In this document: positions 29,040 through 37,098 of the stretch, one piece after another
Layout of the letters: every line of letters begins with the position of its first letter
Position numbering within the stretch: the first letter of the stretch is position 1
Position numbers and translations under genes: made by a program
The notes under the pieces: generated by a model
What the model was told of the DNA's origin: nothing
Databases searched by the model: none
What the model saw: the letters and a program-made list of their open reading frames with translations, nothing else
Source of the DNA: Lysinibacillus sp. JNUCC-52
Lineage (GTDB): Bacteria; Bacillota; Bacilli; Bacillales_A; Planococcaceae
Direction of reading: 5' to 3'
Length of the DNA: 64,000 nucleotides
NCBI RefSeq assembly: GCF_015999545.1
Contig: NZ_CP065546.1
Span: 372,001-436,000, forward strand

Positions 29040-29280
29040 CGAACAGAAAGTTACCGGTTGATGAGAGGTGCATGTAAAACGATTGAGAATTCATCTTGGA
29101 GCTGTGTACCGAAAAGATCATTCTAAGTAGGCTACACCGGTAAGCATCCGTAATCATGTGCGAGAGTATCGTCTAAATGACCGTACTTCTTAAGGTAAGT
29201 AATGTGAATTACTTATAAATTAAAGGTGGTAACACGAGTTGAATCGTCCTTTTGGTTAATCCAAAAGGGCGTTTTTTTTT
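29040..29280 (+). promoter_or_regulatory. T-box riboswitch (tRNA-sensing leader) of the permease gene
   Basis: Stem I closes with TTACCGGT (29051-29058) and ACCGGTAA (29136-29143); an inner helix is GGTGCAT (29067) with GTGTACC (29104). A Stem III hairpin lies at 29197-29214. The antiterminator is canonical: AAAGG and ACGA pair with TCGT and CCTTT, leaving the 7-base bulge TGGTAAC (29227-29233), whose UGGU would pair with a tRNA end having discriminator A. The competing terminator is CGTCCTTTTGG with CCAAAAGGGCG (29245-29271) plus T9. By the GAA-NNN-A rule the specifier at 29111-29117 would be AAG (lysine); the nearby ACC (threonine) is an alternative. Confidence 0.95.
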
Positions 29281-29336
29281 ATTCCTTTTTTTAAGCAAAG
29301 TATTTGAAAATCTAAACGTATTAGGAGTATGACATT

Positions 29337-30701
29337 ATGAAAGACAATCATCAAGAAGATTCACAGCTTAAGCGCGGATTAAGTACGCGTCATATGCAGC
29401 TTATTGCACTTGGCGGATCCATTGGAGTCGGTTTATTTTATGGCTCAAGTTCAACAATTCAAATGGCAGGGCCATCTATTTTACTAGCTTATTTAATTGG
29501 TGGATTAGTTATTTTCACAATTATGCGGGCATTAGGTGAAATGGCAGTAGAAGAACCTGTATCAGGTTCGTTCAGTACGTATGCGAATAAATATTTAGGA
29601 CACTTTGCTGGGTTCTTATCTGGTTGGACGTATTGGTTCATGTGGATTGTCGTGGGCATGGCAGAATTAACAGTAGTCGGTGTATACATTAACTATTGGT
29701 TCCCTGATATTCCACAATGGTTAACTGCCCTTGTAATACTTATCATTATGACACTTGTAAACTTAGCAAATGTAAAAGCTTATGGCGAATTCGAATTCTG
29801 GTTTGCGATGATTAAAGTTGTTGCGATTATCGGTATGATCGTGCTAGGATTAGCCATTATTTTCTTCGGTGTTGGCAACCAAGGGGAAGCAATTGGTTTC
29901 GATAACTTATGGGCACACGGTGGCTTCATGCCAAACGGTTTCCATGGTATTTTAATGTCACTCGTATTAGTTATGTTCTCATTCGGTGGGGTTGAATTAG
30001 TAGGTATTTCTGCAGGAGAAGCAAAAAATCCTAGCAAGTCAATTCCTTCAGCTATTAACAACATCATTTGGCGTATTTTAATTTTCTACATAGGGGCATT
30101 AGGCGTTATGATGGTGATTTACCCTTGGAACGAAGTTGGTTCAGAAGGTAGCCCGTTCGTTCAAATTTTCGATTATGTCGGCATCCCAGCTGCGGCTCAC
30201 ATTATCAACTTTGTTGTAATTACAGCAGCAATGTCTGCATTTAATAGTGGTTTATACGGTTCAGGACGTATGCTTCACAATTTATCGGTCCAAAAAAATG
30301 GTCCGAAATATTTTAAAACAGTAAGCAAAAACGGTAGTCCGCATAGAGGGATTTTATTTTCTTCAGCGATGTTATTAATCGCGGTTGTCTTAAACTATGT
30401 TGTACCTGAAAAAGTGTTCATCTATATTTCTGCTGTTGCGACAGTTGCAGTCATAACAAGCTGGATGATTATTTTATTAGCACAATTAAAATTTAGAAAG
30501 TCAAAAACGAAAGAAGAAGTAGCTGAACTGAAATTCAAAATTCCGCTTTATCCACTTTCAACGTATATTGCCATAGCATTCTTATTAATGGTTATTGTGT
30601 TAATGGCGTTTATTCCAGATATGCGTGTTGCGCTATATGTCGCACCAGTTTGGTTTTTAATCTTATTTATTGGTTACAAAGCAAAAAATGTTAAAAAGTA
30701 A
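29337..30701 (+). CDS. amino acid permease (AAT family, APC superfamily)
   Basis: 454 residues, twelve membrane segments. The family signature is plain: GLSTRHMQLIALGGSIGVGL, then GEMAVEEPVSGSFSTYA and GVELVGISAGEAKNPSKSIP. It is an amino acid/proton symporter of the group including CycA, ProY, YifK/ThrP and LysP. The leader shows that it is made when one particular uncharged tRNA accumulates, so the substrate should be that amino acid: lysine by the likely specifier, threonine if it is read one register earlier. The protein sequence alone looks closer to the YifK/ProY group than to LysP. Confidence 0.93.
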   Translation: MKDNHQEDSQLKRGLSTRHMQLIALGGSIGVGLFYGSSSTIQMAGPSILLAYLIGGLVIFTIMRALGEMAVEEPVSGSFSTYANKYLGHFAGFLSGWTYWFMWIVVGMAELTVVGVYINYWFPDIPQWLTALVILIIMTLVNLANVKAYGEFEFWFAMIKVVAIIGMIVLGLAIIFFGVGNQGEAIGFDNLWAHGGFMPNGFHGILMSLVLVMFSFGGVELVGISAGEAKNPSKSIPSAINNIIWRILIFYIGALGVMMVIYPWNEVGSEGSPFVQIFDYVGIPAAAHIINFVVITAAMSAFNSGLYGSGRMLHNLSVQKNGPKYFKTVSKNGSPHRGILFSSAMLLIAVVLNYVVPEKVFIYISAVATVAVITSWMIILLAQLKFRKSKTKEEVAELKFKIPLYPLSTYIAIAFLLMVIVLMAFIPDMRVALYVAPVWFLILFIGYKAKNVKK

Positions 30702-30732
30702 TTCATACTTTGCAAAATAAGTGACCGATATT

Positions 30733-30795
30733 AGCTATGAGCGTTATCGAGATGGGCAACAGTAGGTTGTTTTCAATCTCGATAGCGCTCATAGC
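30733..30795. repeat. long inverted repeat (hairpin) downstream of the permease
   Basis: Two 20-base arms, GCTATGAGCGTTATCGAGAT at 30733-30752 and its near-complement at 30776-30795 (one G-T mismatch), with inner GCAAC/GTTGT pairing. There is no T run, so it is an unusual terminator at best. It could be a processed repeat element. Confidence 0.75.
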
Positions 30796-30927
30796 ATTAT
30801 AATCAATAATATAATCATCCCATTTTCCAAAAGGATAGTTATCATTCATACGAAAATTATTAGGAACTGAAGCAAGAATCACTATAGGTAATCGACGTCC
30901 AAGCCCTCCTCCTCGCCGAATAATTTT

Positions 30928-30955
30928 AGTTTACATAATATAAATATCTTGGACA
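30928..30955. other. dif-like site with degenerate XerC arm (left island junction)
   Basis: XerD-type arm AGTTTACATAA and central hexamer TATAAA are identical to the complete dif at 60763, but the XerC-type arm is TATCTTGGACA, sharing only about 3 of 11 bases with TTATAGGAAGT. The identity extends 9 bases leftward (AATAATTTT), making a 27-base exact direct repeat, 30919-30945 and 60754-60780. A preserved XerD arm and central region with a poor second arm is the usual form of attachment sites in XerC/XerD-exploiting integrative elements. Confidence 0.7.
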
Positions 30956-31274
30956 CAGCTTTCCTCATAATTTATCGTTTAAAAGGGGATTATTCGTTTA
31001 AATAATGCTAATTATTGTTTAATGAAGATTTATCCATTATTTTTATAAATTATTCAAACGAGTGACAAACTTAGCTGGTTGTTACAGAATCACAACTATT
31101 CTAGTTTCTTTCATTTAATGACAAAATTTAAACACTTTTCAGGTGGATTGTTTTTTTATTCAAGCGATCCACACCTTAGGCTCTTTAATCTTGGCATTTG
31201 CTGTATATCAATTTAATAAGTACTGATATTTGTTAAATTTAGAATCGAATTTGGTGTATTTGAAGACTAAATCT

Positions 31275-32153
31275 TTATACATTTTGAAACATCTCTATAA
31301 AGTTTTGAGCAGCCTTGGACAAGCTATGATCTTTTAGCCATATTAATCCGACTGATCCAGTCAACTCTGTTGTGCTTGTTATCCGATAAGCATTTATTGG
31401 ATATCCTTGAAAGCAATGAAGTAAGGTTTCTGGAATAATAGATGCAGCAAAATCTGCTGTAACTAAATCCATCAAAAGACTGATATCAGAACATTCTCCA
31501 ACAATATTAGGATGGAGTTTAAATCGAGAAAAAGCTTCTAGTATTAAGTAATGCACACCTAGACCCTCTGTACTGGGAATTAGGAGTGGGTAATGTTGAA
31601 TTTCATCCAGTGTTACTTCCTGATCAAATGATGTCTGCTTTCTAGATGTGATGAAATAAAAAGGTTCGTTACAGAGATGGAGTACAGAAAAATCATCCAA
31701 ATTTAATGGCATGCGGATAATTGCTAATTCCACAATTCGATCTCTGATTAATTGACAAAGAATAGAAGATTCATTTTGTTGAATTTTATAAGTAATCTTT
31801 GGAAATTGTTTTTGATATTGCTCAAGAATATGCGACATTCCATTAACAGAAAAGGTATTTACCCCAATTGTTAATCTTCCATTTATGCCTTTCCCGACTT
31901 CCATTACCTCAGTTTTGGTTTCCTCCATCAATTGAGTTATTTCTAAAGCATTTTTGTATAGAGCATTTCCCGCCTCTGTCACTACTAAATATTTCCCACT
32001 TCGCTCAACTAATTTTGAACCGAGTTCCGTCTCCATTGCTTTCAATTGCTGGCTTAATGGTGGTTGGGATATATGAAGTCTTTTAGCAGCAGCAGAAATC
32101 TTCTTTTCTTCTACAATTGCAATAAAATAGCGTAGTTGCCTAATATCCATCAT
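31275..32153 (-). CDS. LysR-family transcriptional regulator
   Basis: 292 residues, full length: N-terminal helix-turn-helix (MDIRQLRYFIAIVEEKKISA then AAKRLHISQPPLSQQ) and a complete effector domain (GRLTIGVNTFSVNG onward). It is divergent from the amidohydrolase genes, the usual arrangement for a LysR controlling its neighbour. The start is the ATG pair after GGAAAGGATG; earlier in-frame Met codons lie upstream of that site. The effector may be a pyrimidine or cyclic amide, by context only. Confidence 0.92.
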   Translation of the reverse strand: MMDIRQLRYFIAIVEEKKISAAAKRLHISQPPLSQQLKAMETELGSKLVERSGKYLVVTEAGNALYKNALEITQLMEETKTEVMEVGKGINGRLTIGVNTFSVNGMSHILEQYQKQFPKITYKIQQNESSILCQLIRDRIVELAIIRMPLNLDDFSVLHLCNEPFYFITSRKQTSFDQEVTLDEIQHYPLLIPSTEGLGVHYLILEAFSRFKLHPNIVGECSDISLLMDLVTADFAASIIPETLLHCFQGYPINAYRITSTTELTGSVGLIWLKDHSLSKAAQNFIEMFQNV

Positions 32154-32286
32154 TAACATCCTTTCCATTAGGTATATGAAAAACATTAGTAAAACAAATA
32201 TTATTAATATTTTTCATATATGTAACCTCATGATAACATGTTTATTAAGGGGAATCTGGCTATATAAATCTGAAAGGGATTTTTTA

Positions 32287-32322
32287 AAGTTACCTTGTTG
32301 TTATGATTACCACAAGTAACTT
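32287..32322. promoter_or_regulatory. inverted repeat in the lysR-amidohydrolase divergent region
   Basis: AAGTTAC (32287) pairs with GTAACTT (32316-32322), with inner TTGT/ACAA. Position between divergent genes suggests a LysR operator or a leader hairpin; this is not proven. Confidence 0.4.
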
Positions 32323-32379
32323 GACTCTAAAATACGGGGAAAGTTCACCTGTACAATCAAATAAAAGGAGGAAACTAAT

Positions 32380-32505
32380 TTGGAACTTCGGTTATTTTCC
32401 GCGTCTGCAGAAGGAGACATAGAAACCATTATTGATTTATAGGGAAGCTGGAGCAATTACAACATTAACTAATCGTCCGATAGTTGGATGAAGATTGCAT
32501 TATGG
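32380..32505 (+). pseudogene. decayed gene fragment with intact ribosome-binding site
   Basis: A strong SD sequence and TTG start lead a 20-codon frame ending in TAG, then coding-like sequence (REAGAITTLTNRPIVG) continues in a +1 frame to a TGA. The pieces would join into one protein if a small deletion were repaired. The family was not recognised. It was probably the first gene of the amidohydrolase operon. Confidence 0.45.
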
Positions 32506-32573
32506 TGTATCAGCGCTGGGGTGAGTTAAATTCTTAGGATATGCTTAATGATTGATAGAAGGGATTGGATGAT

Positions 32574-33794
32574 ATGAGTTCTACTTATTGGTTAACAAAT
32601 ACACGTTTGGAGACAAGCTTCCAAATCGAAGATGGCGTGGTAACTGCTACACATACGGATTGTTTCCATTTGCTAATTAAAGACGGAAAGATAGAAAAAA
32701 TATTATCTTCTATTGAGGAGATAAACGATGATTTGCCAAGGGAAAATGCGCAACATCTACTGGCACTTCCTTCTTTTATTGAAAAACACTGCCACTTGGA
32801 TAAAACATTGCTTGGTGATCGATGGCGTTCTGTAACACCCGTGCGTAATATCTTTGAACGTCTTGAAATTGAAAAAGAGGTTCTTCCTACGCTGAAAACG
32901 ACCACACAGGAACGTGCGGAAAGGTTACTTGGAATATATGTGAAATCTGGTATTACGCATGTACGTACACATGTAGATATATATCCAGAAGTCGGATTAA
33001 AAAATTTAGAAGAAGTTCAAAAAGCATTGCACTCTTATAAGGGGAAATTAACGCATGAAATTGTTGCCTTTCCTCAACATGGCTTATTACGTACAGATTC
33101 AAGAGAGTTAGTAAGAAAAGCATTACAAAATGGAGCGACACATGTAGGCGGTGTTGATCCAGCTACTGTGGATGGAGATATTAATGCCTCATTAAAAGCA
33201 ATGGTTGAATTAGCTGTAGAAGGAAAAGCAGGAATCGACTTGCATTTGCATGATCCGAATCATTTAGGGATTTTTACAATAAAGAAACTAGCTCAGTTAA
33301 CAATAGAAGCTGGTTTGCAAGGAAAAGTATCGATTAGTCATGCTTTTGGGCTTGGAGATATCCCTTTATCTCAAGCTGAAGAGATGGCTATATTACTTGC
33401 TGATGCGGGAATTACTATTATTTCTAGTGTGCCAATTAATCGAAAATTTCCTCCGATGGGCCTATTACGACAAAATGGCGTGTCTGTTGCAGTTGGATGC
33501 GATAATATTTTTGATGTTTGGTCACCGTTTGGTAATGGAGATATTTTAGAAAATGTTGGACGTTTAGCTGAAATTTCTGGTTGGGTGGATGAACGTTCAT
33601 TGGCACAAGCACTAAGCTATATTACTGACGGTAAGACGCCTCTTAATTATGAAGGTGAGCAAGTTTGGCCAAAAGTTGGCGATGAGGCAAATATTGTGTT
33701 GGTCGACGCTTCTTGTTCTGCTGAAGCAGTTGCACGGAGAGCCAAGCGAGTAGCTACAATGTTCAGAGGGCAATTAGTTTCAAGTTCTCTCTAA
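32574..33794 (+). CDS. amidohydrolase, cytosine deaminase-like (paralogue 1 of 3)
   Basis: 406 residues, TIM-barrel amidohydrolase of the cytosine/isoguanine deaminase type. Metal and active-site motifs: HCHLDKT (the first H-x-H), RTHVDI, DLHLHD, SHAFGLG and GCDNIFDVWSPFGNGD (terminal Asp). Ends with the family's KVGDEANIVLVDASCSAEAV. It would hydrolyse an amino group or ring amide of an N-heterocycle. The ATG at 32574 fits the GAAGGG site; the TTG at 32565 is too close. Two further paralogues follow. Confidence 0.9.
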   Translation: MSSTYWLTNTRLETSFQIEDGVVTATHTDCFHLLIKDGKIEKILSSIEEINDDLPRENAQHLLALPSFIEKHCHLDKTLLGDRWRSVTPVRNIFERLEIEKEVLPTLKTTTQERAERLLGIYVKSGITHVRTHVDIYPEVGLKNLEEVQKALHSYKGKLTHEIVAFPQHGLLRTDSRELVRKALQNGATHVGGVDPATVDGDINASLKAMVELAVEGKAGIDLHLHDPNHLGIFTIKKLAQLTIEAGLQGKVSISHAFGLGDIPLSQAEEMAILLADAGITIISSVPINRKFPPMGLLRQNGVSVAVGCDNIFDVWSPFGNGDILENVGRLAEISGWVDERSLAQALSYITDGKTPLNYEGEQVWPKVGDEANIVLVDASCSAEAVARRAKRVATMFRGQLVSSSL

Positions 33795-34023
33795 TAAACT
33801 CTATAAATAATAACTTGAATCATTCTGTCAGTTTGTAAGACATTCTAAATTTAAATATCGATGGACTAGAATGCTCACAGAATAGTTGCTAGGATTTTAG
33901 ATTTTGCAATCATTATTCTATGAGCTTATTTATCGGAATTTTACAAACATTAAATAAATCTAATATGGTGAAGTAGTAACTAGGTATTGTTTTTAAACAA
34001 TTAAGAGTTGAAGAAGGCATATA

Positions 34024-34331
34024 ATGTCTGACATTCAAAGAAGTCCATTGGGAAATGTACCACTAATAATCTCCTTAGTCATTTGTGGATTTATGGGCAT
34101 GTTTAGTGAAACATCCCTTAATATTGCTTTACATCATTTAATGATAGAATTTCATATTTATCCAGCTACGGTGCAATGGCTTTTTTATCTCACGTTAATA
34201 TTCCTCATGATGTTGCTGTTCAGGCAGGGGGCTTAATTCATTACATTCAAAATGCATATACCTTTGCTGTCGTCATAGCAATTATTAGTCTGATTTGTTC
34301 TCTATTTATTAAGCGAGTGCAAGTCACTTAA
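34024..34331 (+). pseudogene. MFS drug-type transporter reduced by internal deletion
   Basis: The first 55 codons (SPLGNVPLIISLVICGFMGM then FSETSLNIALHHLM) are the N-terminus of a 14-helix DHA2/EmrB-type transporter. After AATATT the frame changes and the sequence continues as the C-terminus of such a protein (HDVAVQAGGLIHYIQNAY, a last hydrophobic helix, then KRVQVT and stop). About 400 central codons are missing. It lies between amidohydrolase genes and may once have moved their substrate. Confidence 0.8.
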
Positions 34332-34390
34332 GTTTTAAAAGCTCTTAAGTTTATTCTATAAAACAAAGAAATATATAAGGAGAGATTGGT

Positions 34391-35638
34391 TTGGCATTAT
34401 TATTAAAGAATGTGCGGTTGGAAACAGGGTATTTGTATGATCAATCGTTTGTCACAGCTACCGAAACGAAAATAGTTGATATTTTGATTGAAAATGGCAA
34501 GTTTGTTGAAATATCTACAACAATTGAAACAAATGATGCAGTAGTAGTCGATGCTAAAGAGCAACTACTCGTTCCATCGTTCAAAGAAATGCATACACAT
34601 ATTGATAAAACATACTTCGGTGGCGAGTGGAAAGCACCATCTCCAGCTACAGAAGGGATTTTTACTCGTTTTAAAGAAGAAGCGACTATATTGCCTAAAC
34701 AACTGGATGTAGCTGCAGAGAGAGCTCATGCTATGGTAAAGCATTATATAAAAAATGGACATACACATATTCGTACACATGTAAATGTTGACCCGCATAT
34801 TGAGACGAAGCATATGGAAATAGTAAAGCATGTGTTAGAAAGTTACCAAGATCAAGTAACATATGAAATCGTCGCATTCCCACAGCATGGTATATTACGG
34901 AATGGTCCAGAGTTTTTAAGAATCCTTGAAAAAGCATTACAAATGGGCGCTACTCATATCGGGGGGGTTGACCCCGCTTTAGTAGATCGTAATAGCATGG
35001 AAGTTTTAAAAACAACTTTTCAATTAGCCGAAAAATATGATGTTGCAATTGACATTCATTTACATGAACAAAACACATTAGGGGCATTAGAAATCCAACA
35101 TATTCTAAATGAAATCCAACAAAGATCATTCAAAATGGAAGTAACCCTTAGTCACGCATATGCATTAGCGGACTTACCACAACAAACATTAGACAATTTG
35201 CTAGATCAAATGGCTGCAAATAATGTTAGCGTAACAACAACGGTTCCAATAGGTGTGGGTCCGATTACAATTCCTGTGAAATATATGTATGATCGGGGCG
35301 TAAAAGTTTCTTTTGGGCATGATAGCCTGATTGATCACTGGTCCCCATTTGGAAGTGGCGATACGATCCATAAATTAAATCAGTTTGTACAACGTTTTAG
35401 CTACATCGATGAGTGGCATATTGGCCAATCCTTGAAATATGCGACAGGAGGATTAACACCATTAAATGAAGATGGTGAACAACAGTGGCCAAAAGTTGGT
35501 GATGTAGCCAATGCGTTACTCGTTGATGCAGTTAGCTCTGCGCATCTAATTGCTAGACAGTGTCCGCTTTCGACAGTAATTTCAAAAGGGAACATAATTC
35601 ATGAAGAAGAGATAGAGCTAAAGGGGGAATTTCGTTGA
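34391..35638 (+). CDS. amidohydrolase, cytosine deaminase-like (paralogue 2 of 3)
   Basis: 415 residues from a TTG start after ATAAGGAGAGATTGG. The same motif series as the upstream paralogue, with small changes: MHTHIDKT, RTHVNVD, DIHLHE, SHAYALA and GHDSLIDHWSPFGSGD. The terminal metal-ligand region has GHDS where the first paralogue has GCDN, so substrate range may differ. Its stop overlaps the next start by TTGA, so paralogues 2 and 3 are translationally coupled. Confidence 0.9.
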   Translation: MALLLKNVRLETGYLYDQSFVTATETKIVDILIENGKFVEISTTIETNDAVVVDAKEQLLVPSFKEMHTHIDKTYFGGEWKAPSPATEGIFTRFKEEATILPKQLDVAAERAHAMVKHYIKNGHTHIRTHVNVDPHIETKHMEIVKHVLESYQDQVTYEIVAFPQHGILRNGPEFLRILEKALQMGATHIGGVDPALVDRNSMEVLKTTFQLAEKYDVAIDIHLHEQNTLGALEIQHILNEIQQRSFKMEVTLSHAYALADLPQQTLDNLLDQMAANNVSVTTTVPIGVGPITIPVKYMYDRGVKVSFGHDSLIDHWSPFGSGDTIHKLNQFVQRFSYIDEWHIGQSLKYATGGLTPLNEDGEQQWPKVGDVANALLVDAVSSAHLIARQCPLSTVISKGNIIHEEEIELKGEFR

Positions 35639-36858
35639 GTACTTGGCTACGAAACGTTCGATTAGAAGTTGGTGAAACAACGTATGGAGATGGTAGCATT
35701 CAAACAAAAACCGATTTGTTTCATATTCAAGTTGCTCAAGAAGGAGTAATTCAGACGATTATTCCCGCAACTGAAAATGTCTTGGACGCAGATGCAGTTG
35801 ATATGGAAGGGAAATTAGCTCTTCCTGCATTCAAAGACATGCATAATCATTTGGATAAGACCTACCTTTCATTAGGATGGAAAGCTTGTCGTCCTATGAA
35901 AAGTTTATCCGAGAGATTGGCTCTTGAAGCAGCTGAATTAGAGGAACTTATTGAAACTGCGGAACAGAGGGCATCTGCCATGATTGAACTGCATTTGAGT
36001 AATGGTGTGAATCATATTCGAACACATGTCAATATTGATCCATACATTAAATTAAGAAATTTAGAAGCCGTTAAAAAAGCACTTAAAGCTTATGATCAAT
36101 ATGTAACATATGAAATTGTCGCGTTTCCACAACAAGGCTTACTTGAGCATGAAGAAATGCCTGCCTTATTAAGACAAGCATTGGAATCTGGTGCAACAAT
36201 CTTAGGGGGACTTGACCCGTCAGGCATCGATAAAGACATCGAAAAATCACTGCAAGTCACAATGGATATAGCTAGAGAGTACAATGTGGATGTCGACATG
36301 CATCTGCATGATCAAGGACAAGTAGGTTTCTATACTATGGATAAATGGCTGGATATGGTGAAAGAACAAGATTATAAGGGAGCCACTGCTTTTAGCCATG
36401 CATTTGGTTTAAGTAAATTGGCACCTCCTATGCAAAAGCAATTTGCCAAAAAATTAAGCGAGTATAATGCGGGAATAATGTCAACTATTCCTATTTCTAT
36501 AAACTCTCAACTCATTCCAATTGATATTATGATAGCGCAAGGCGTTAAAGTTGCCTTGGGCTGTGACGGTTTTTTTGATTCTTGGAGTCCATATGTGCCA
36601 GGTGATATTTTAGAAAAAGTGTATAATTTTTGCGAATACACAGGGAAATCAAGCGAACGCTCGTTACGTGAAAGTTTAAGTTTAATTACACAAGGCGTAA
36701 CACCACTGAATGGTGAAGGTGAACAAGTGTGGCCTCTGGTTGGGGATGAGGCCAGTTTTGTATTTATAGATGCCAGCTGCAGTGCAGAGGCGGTTGCAAG
36801 GCTACCGAAAAAAAGACAGTTGATGCATAAAGGTAGGTTATACAAATCAAAACATTAG
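35635..36858 (+). CDS. amidohydrolase, cytosine deaminase-like (paralogue 3 of 3)
   Basis: 407 residues from a TTG overlapping the stop of paralogue 2. Motifs: MHNHLDKT (the first metal pair is H-N-H), RTHVNID, DMHLHD, SHAFGLS and GCDGFFDSWSPYVPGD. The C-terminal VGDEASFVFIDASCSAEAVA is shared with paralogue 1. Three related but diverged copies in one locus suggest sequential steps or a broad range of substrates; heteromeric assembly is also possible. The family call is strong; the substrate is unknown. Confidence 0.9.
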   Translation: MSTWLRNVRLEVGETTYGDGSIQTKTDLFHIQVAQEGVIQTIIPATENVLDADAVDMEGKLALPAFKDMHNHLDKTYLSLGWKACRPMKSLSERLALEAAELEELIETAEQRASAMIELHLSNGVNHIRTHVNIDPYIKLRNLEAVKKALKAYDQYVTYEIVAFPQQGLLEHEEMPALLRQALESGATILGGLDPSGIDKDIEKSLQVTMDIAREYNVDVDMHLHDQGQVGFYTMDKWLDMVKEQDYKGATAFSHAFGLSKLAPPMQKQFAKKLSEYNAGIMSTIPISINSQLIPIDIMIAQGVKVALGCDGFFDSWSPYVPGDILEKVYNFCEYTGKSSERSLRESLSLITQGVTPLNGEGEQVWPLVGDEASFVFIDASCSAEAVARLPKKRQLMHKGRLYKSKH

Positions 36859-37098
36859 AAGGGTTCGACGAAAATCATCTAATGAAGAAGTGGAATAAAA
36901 ATAACCTCTGACTCCATCGATAAGGTGGTTGTTTTTATGTCTGCTCACTTTACGAATTCTCACTAACAATTAACGCTCTATAAAAATATTTTTAGTTCGA
37001 AAGAATCTTATGATAAGGCAATAATTGCATCAGAGTGATTAACTTAATGTAAGATTAATTTTTTTATTAAATGTTTTATGAAAGAAAGGAAAGTACTA

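Larger units (their letters stand above)
30702..31274. other. intergenic region at the left edge of the putative island
   Basis: No gene. It holds a long imperfect hairpin just after the permease and the degenerate dif-like site at 30928-30955, both listed separately. A weak inverted repeat (GGTGGAT with ATCCACACC, around 31142-31174) lies near the end of the convergent LysR gene. Confidence 0.6.
32154..32573. other. divergent intergenic region with a broken small gene
   Basis: Holds the inverted repeat above and a decayed gene. At 32380 a TTG with a perfect AAAAGGAGGAAAC site starts MELRLFSASAEGDIETIIDL and stops at once; a shifted frame continues EAGAITTLTNRPIVG and stops again (to about 32505). 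No function can be assigned. Confidence 0.5.
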
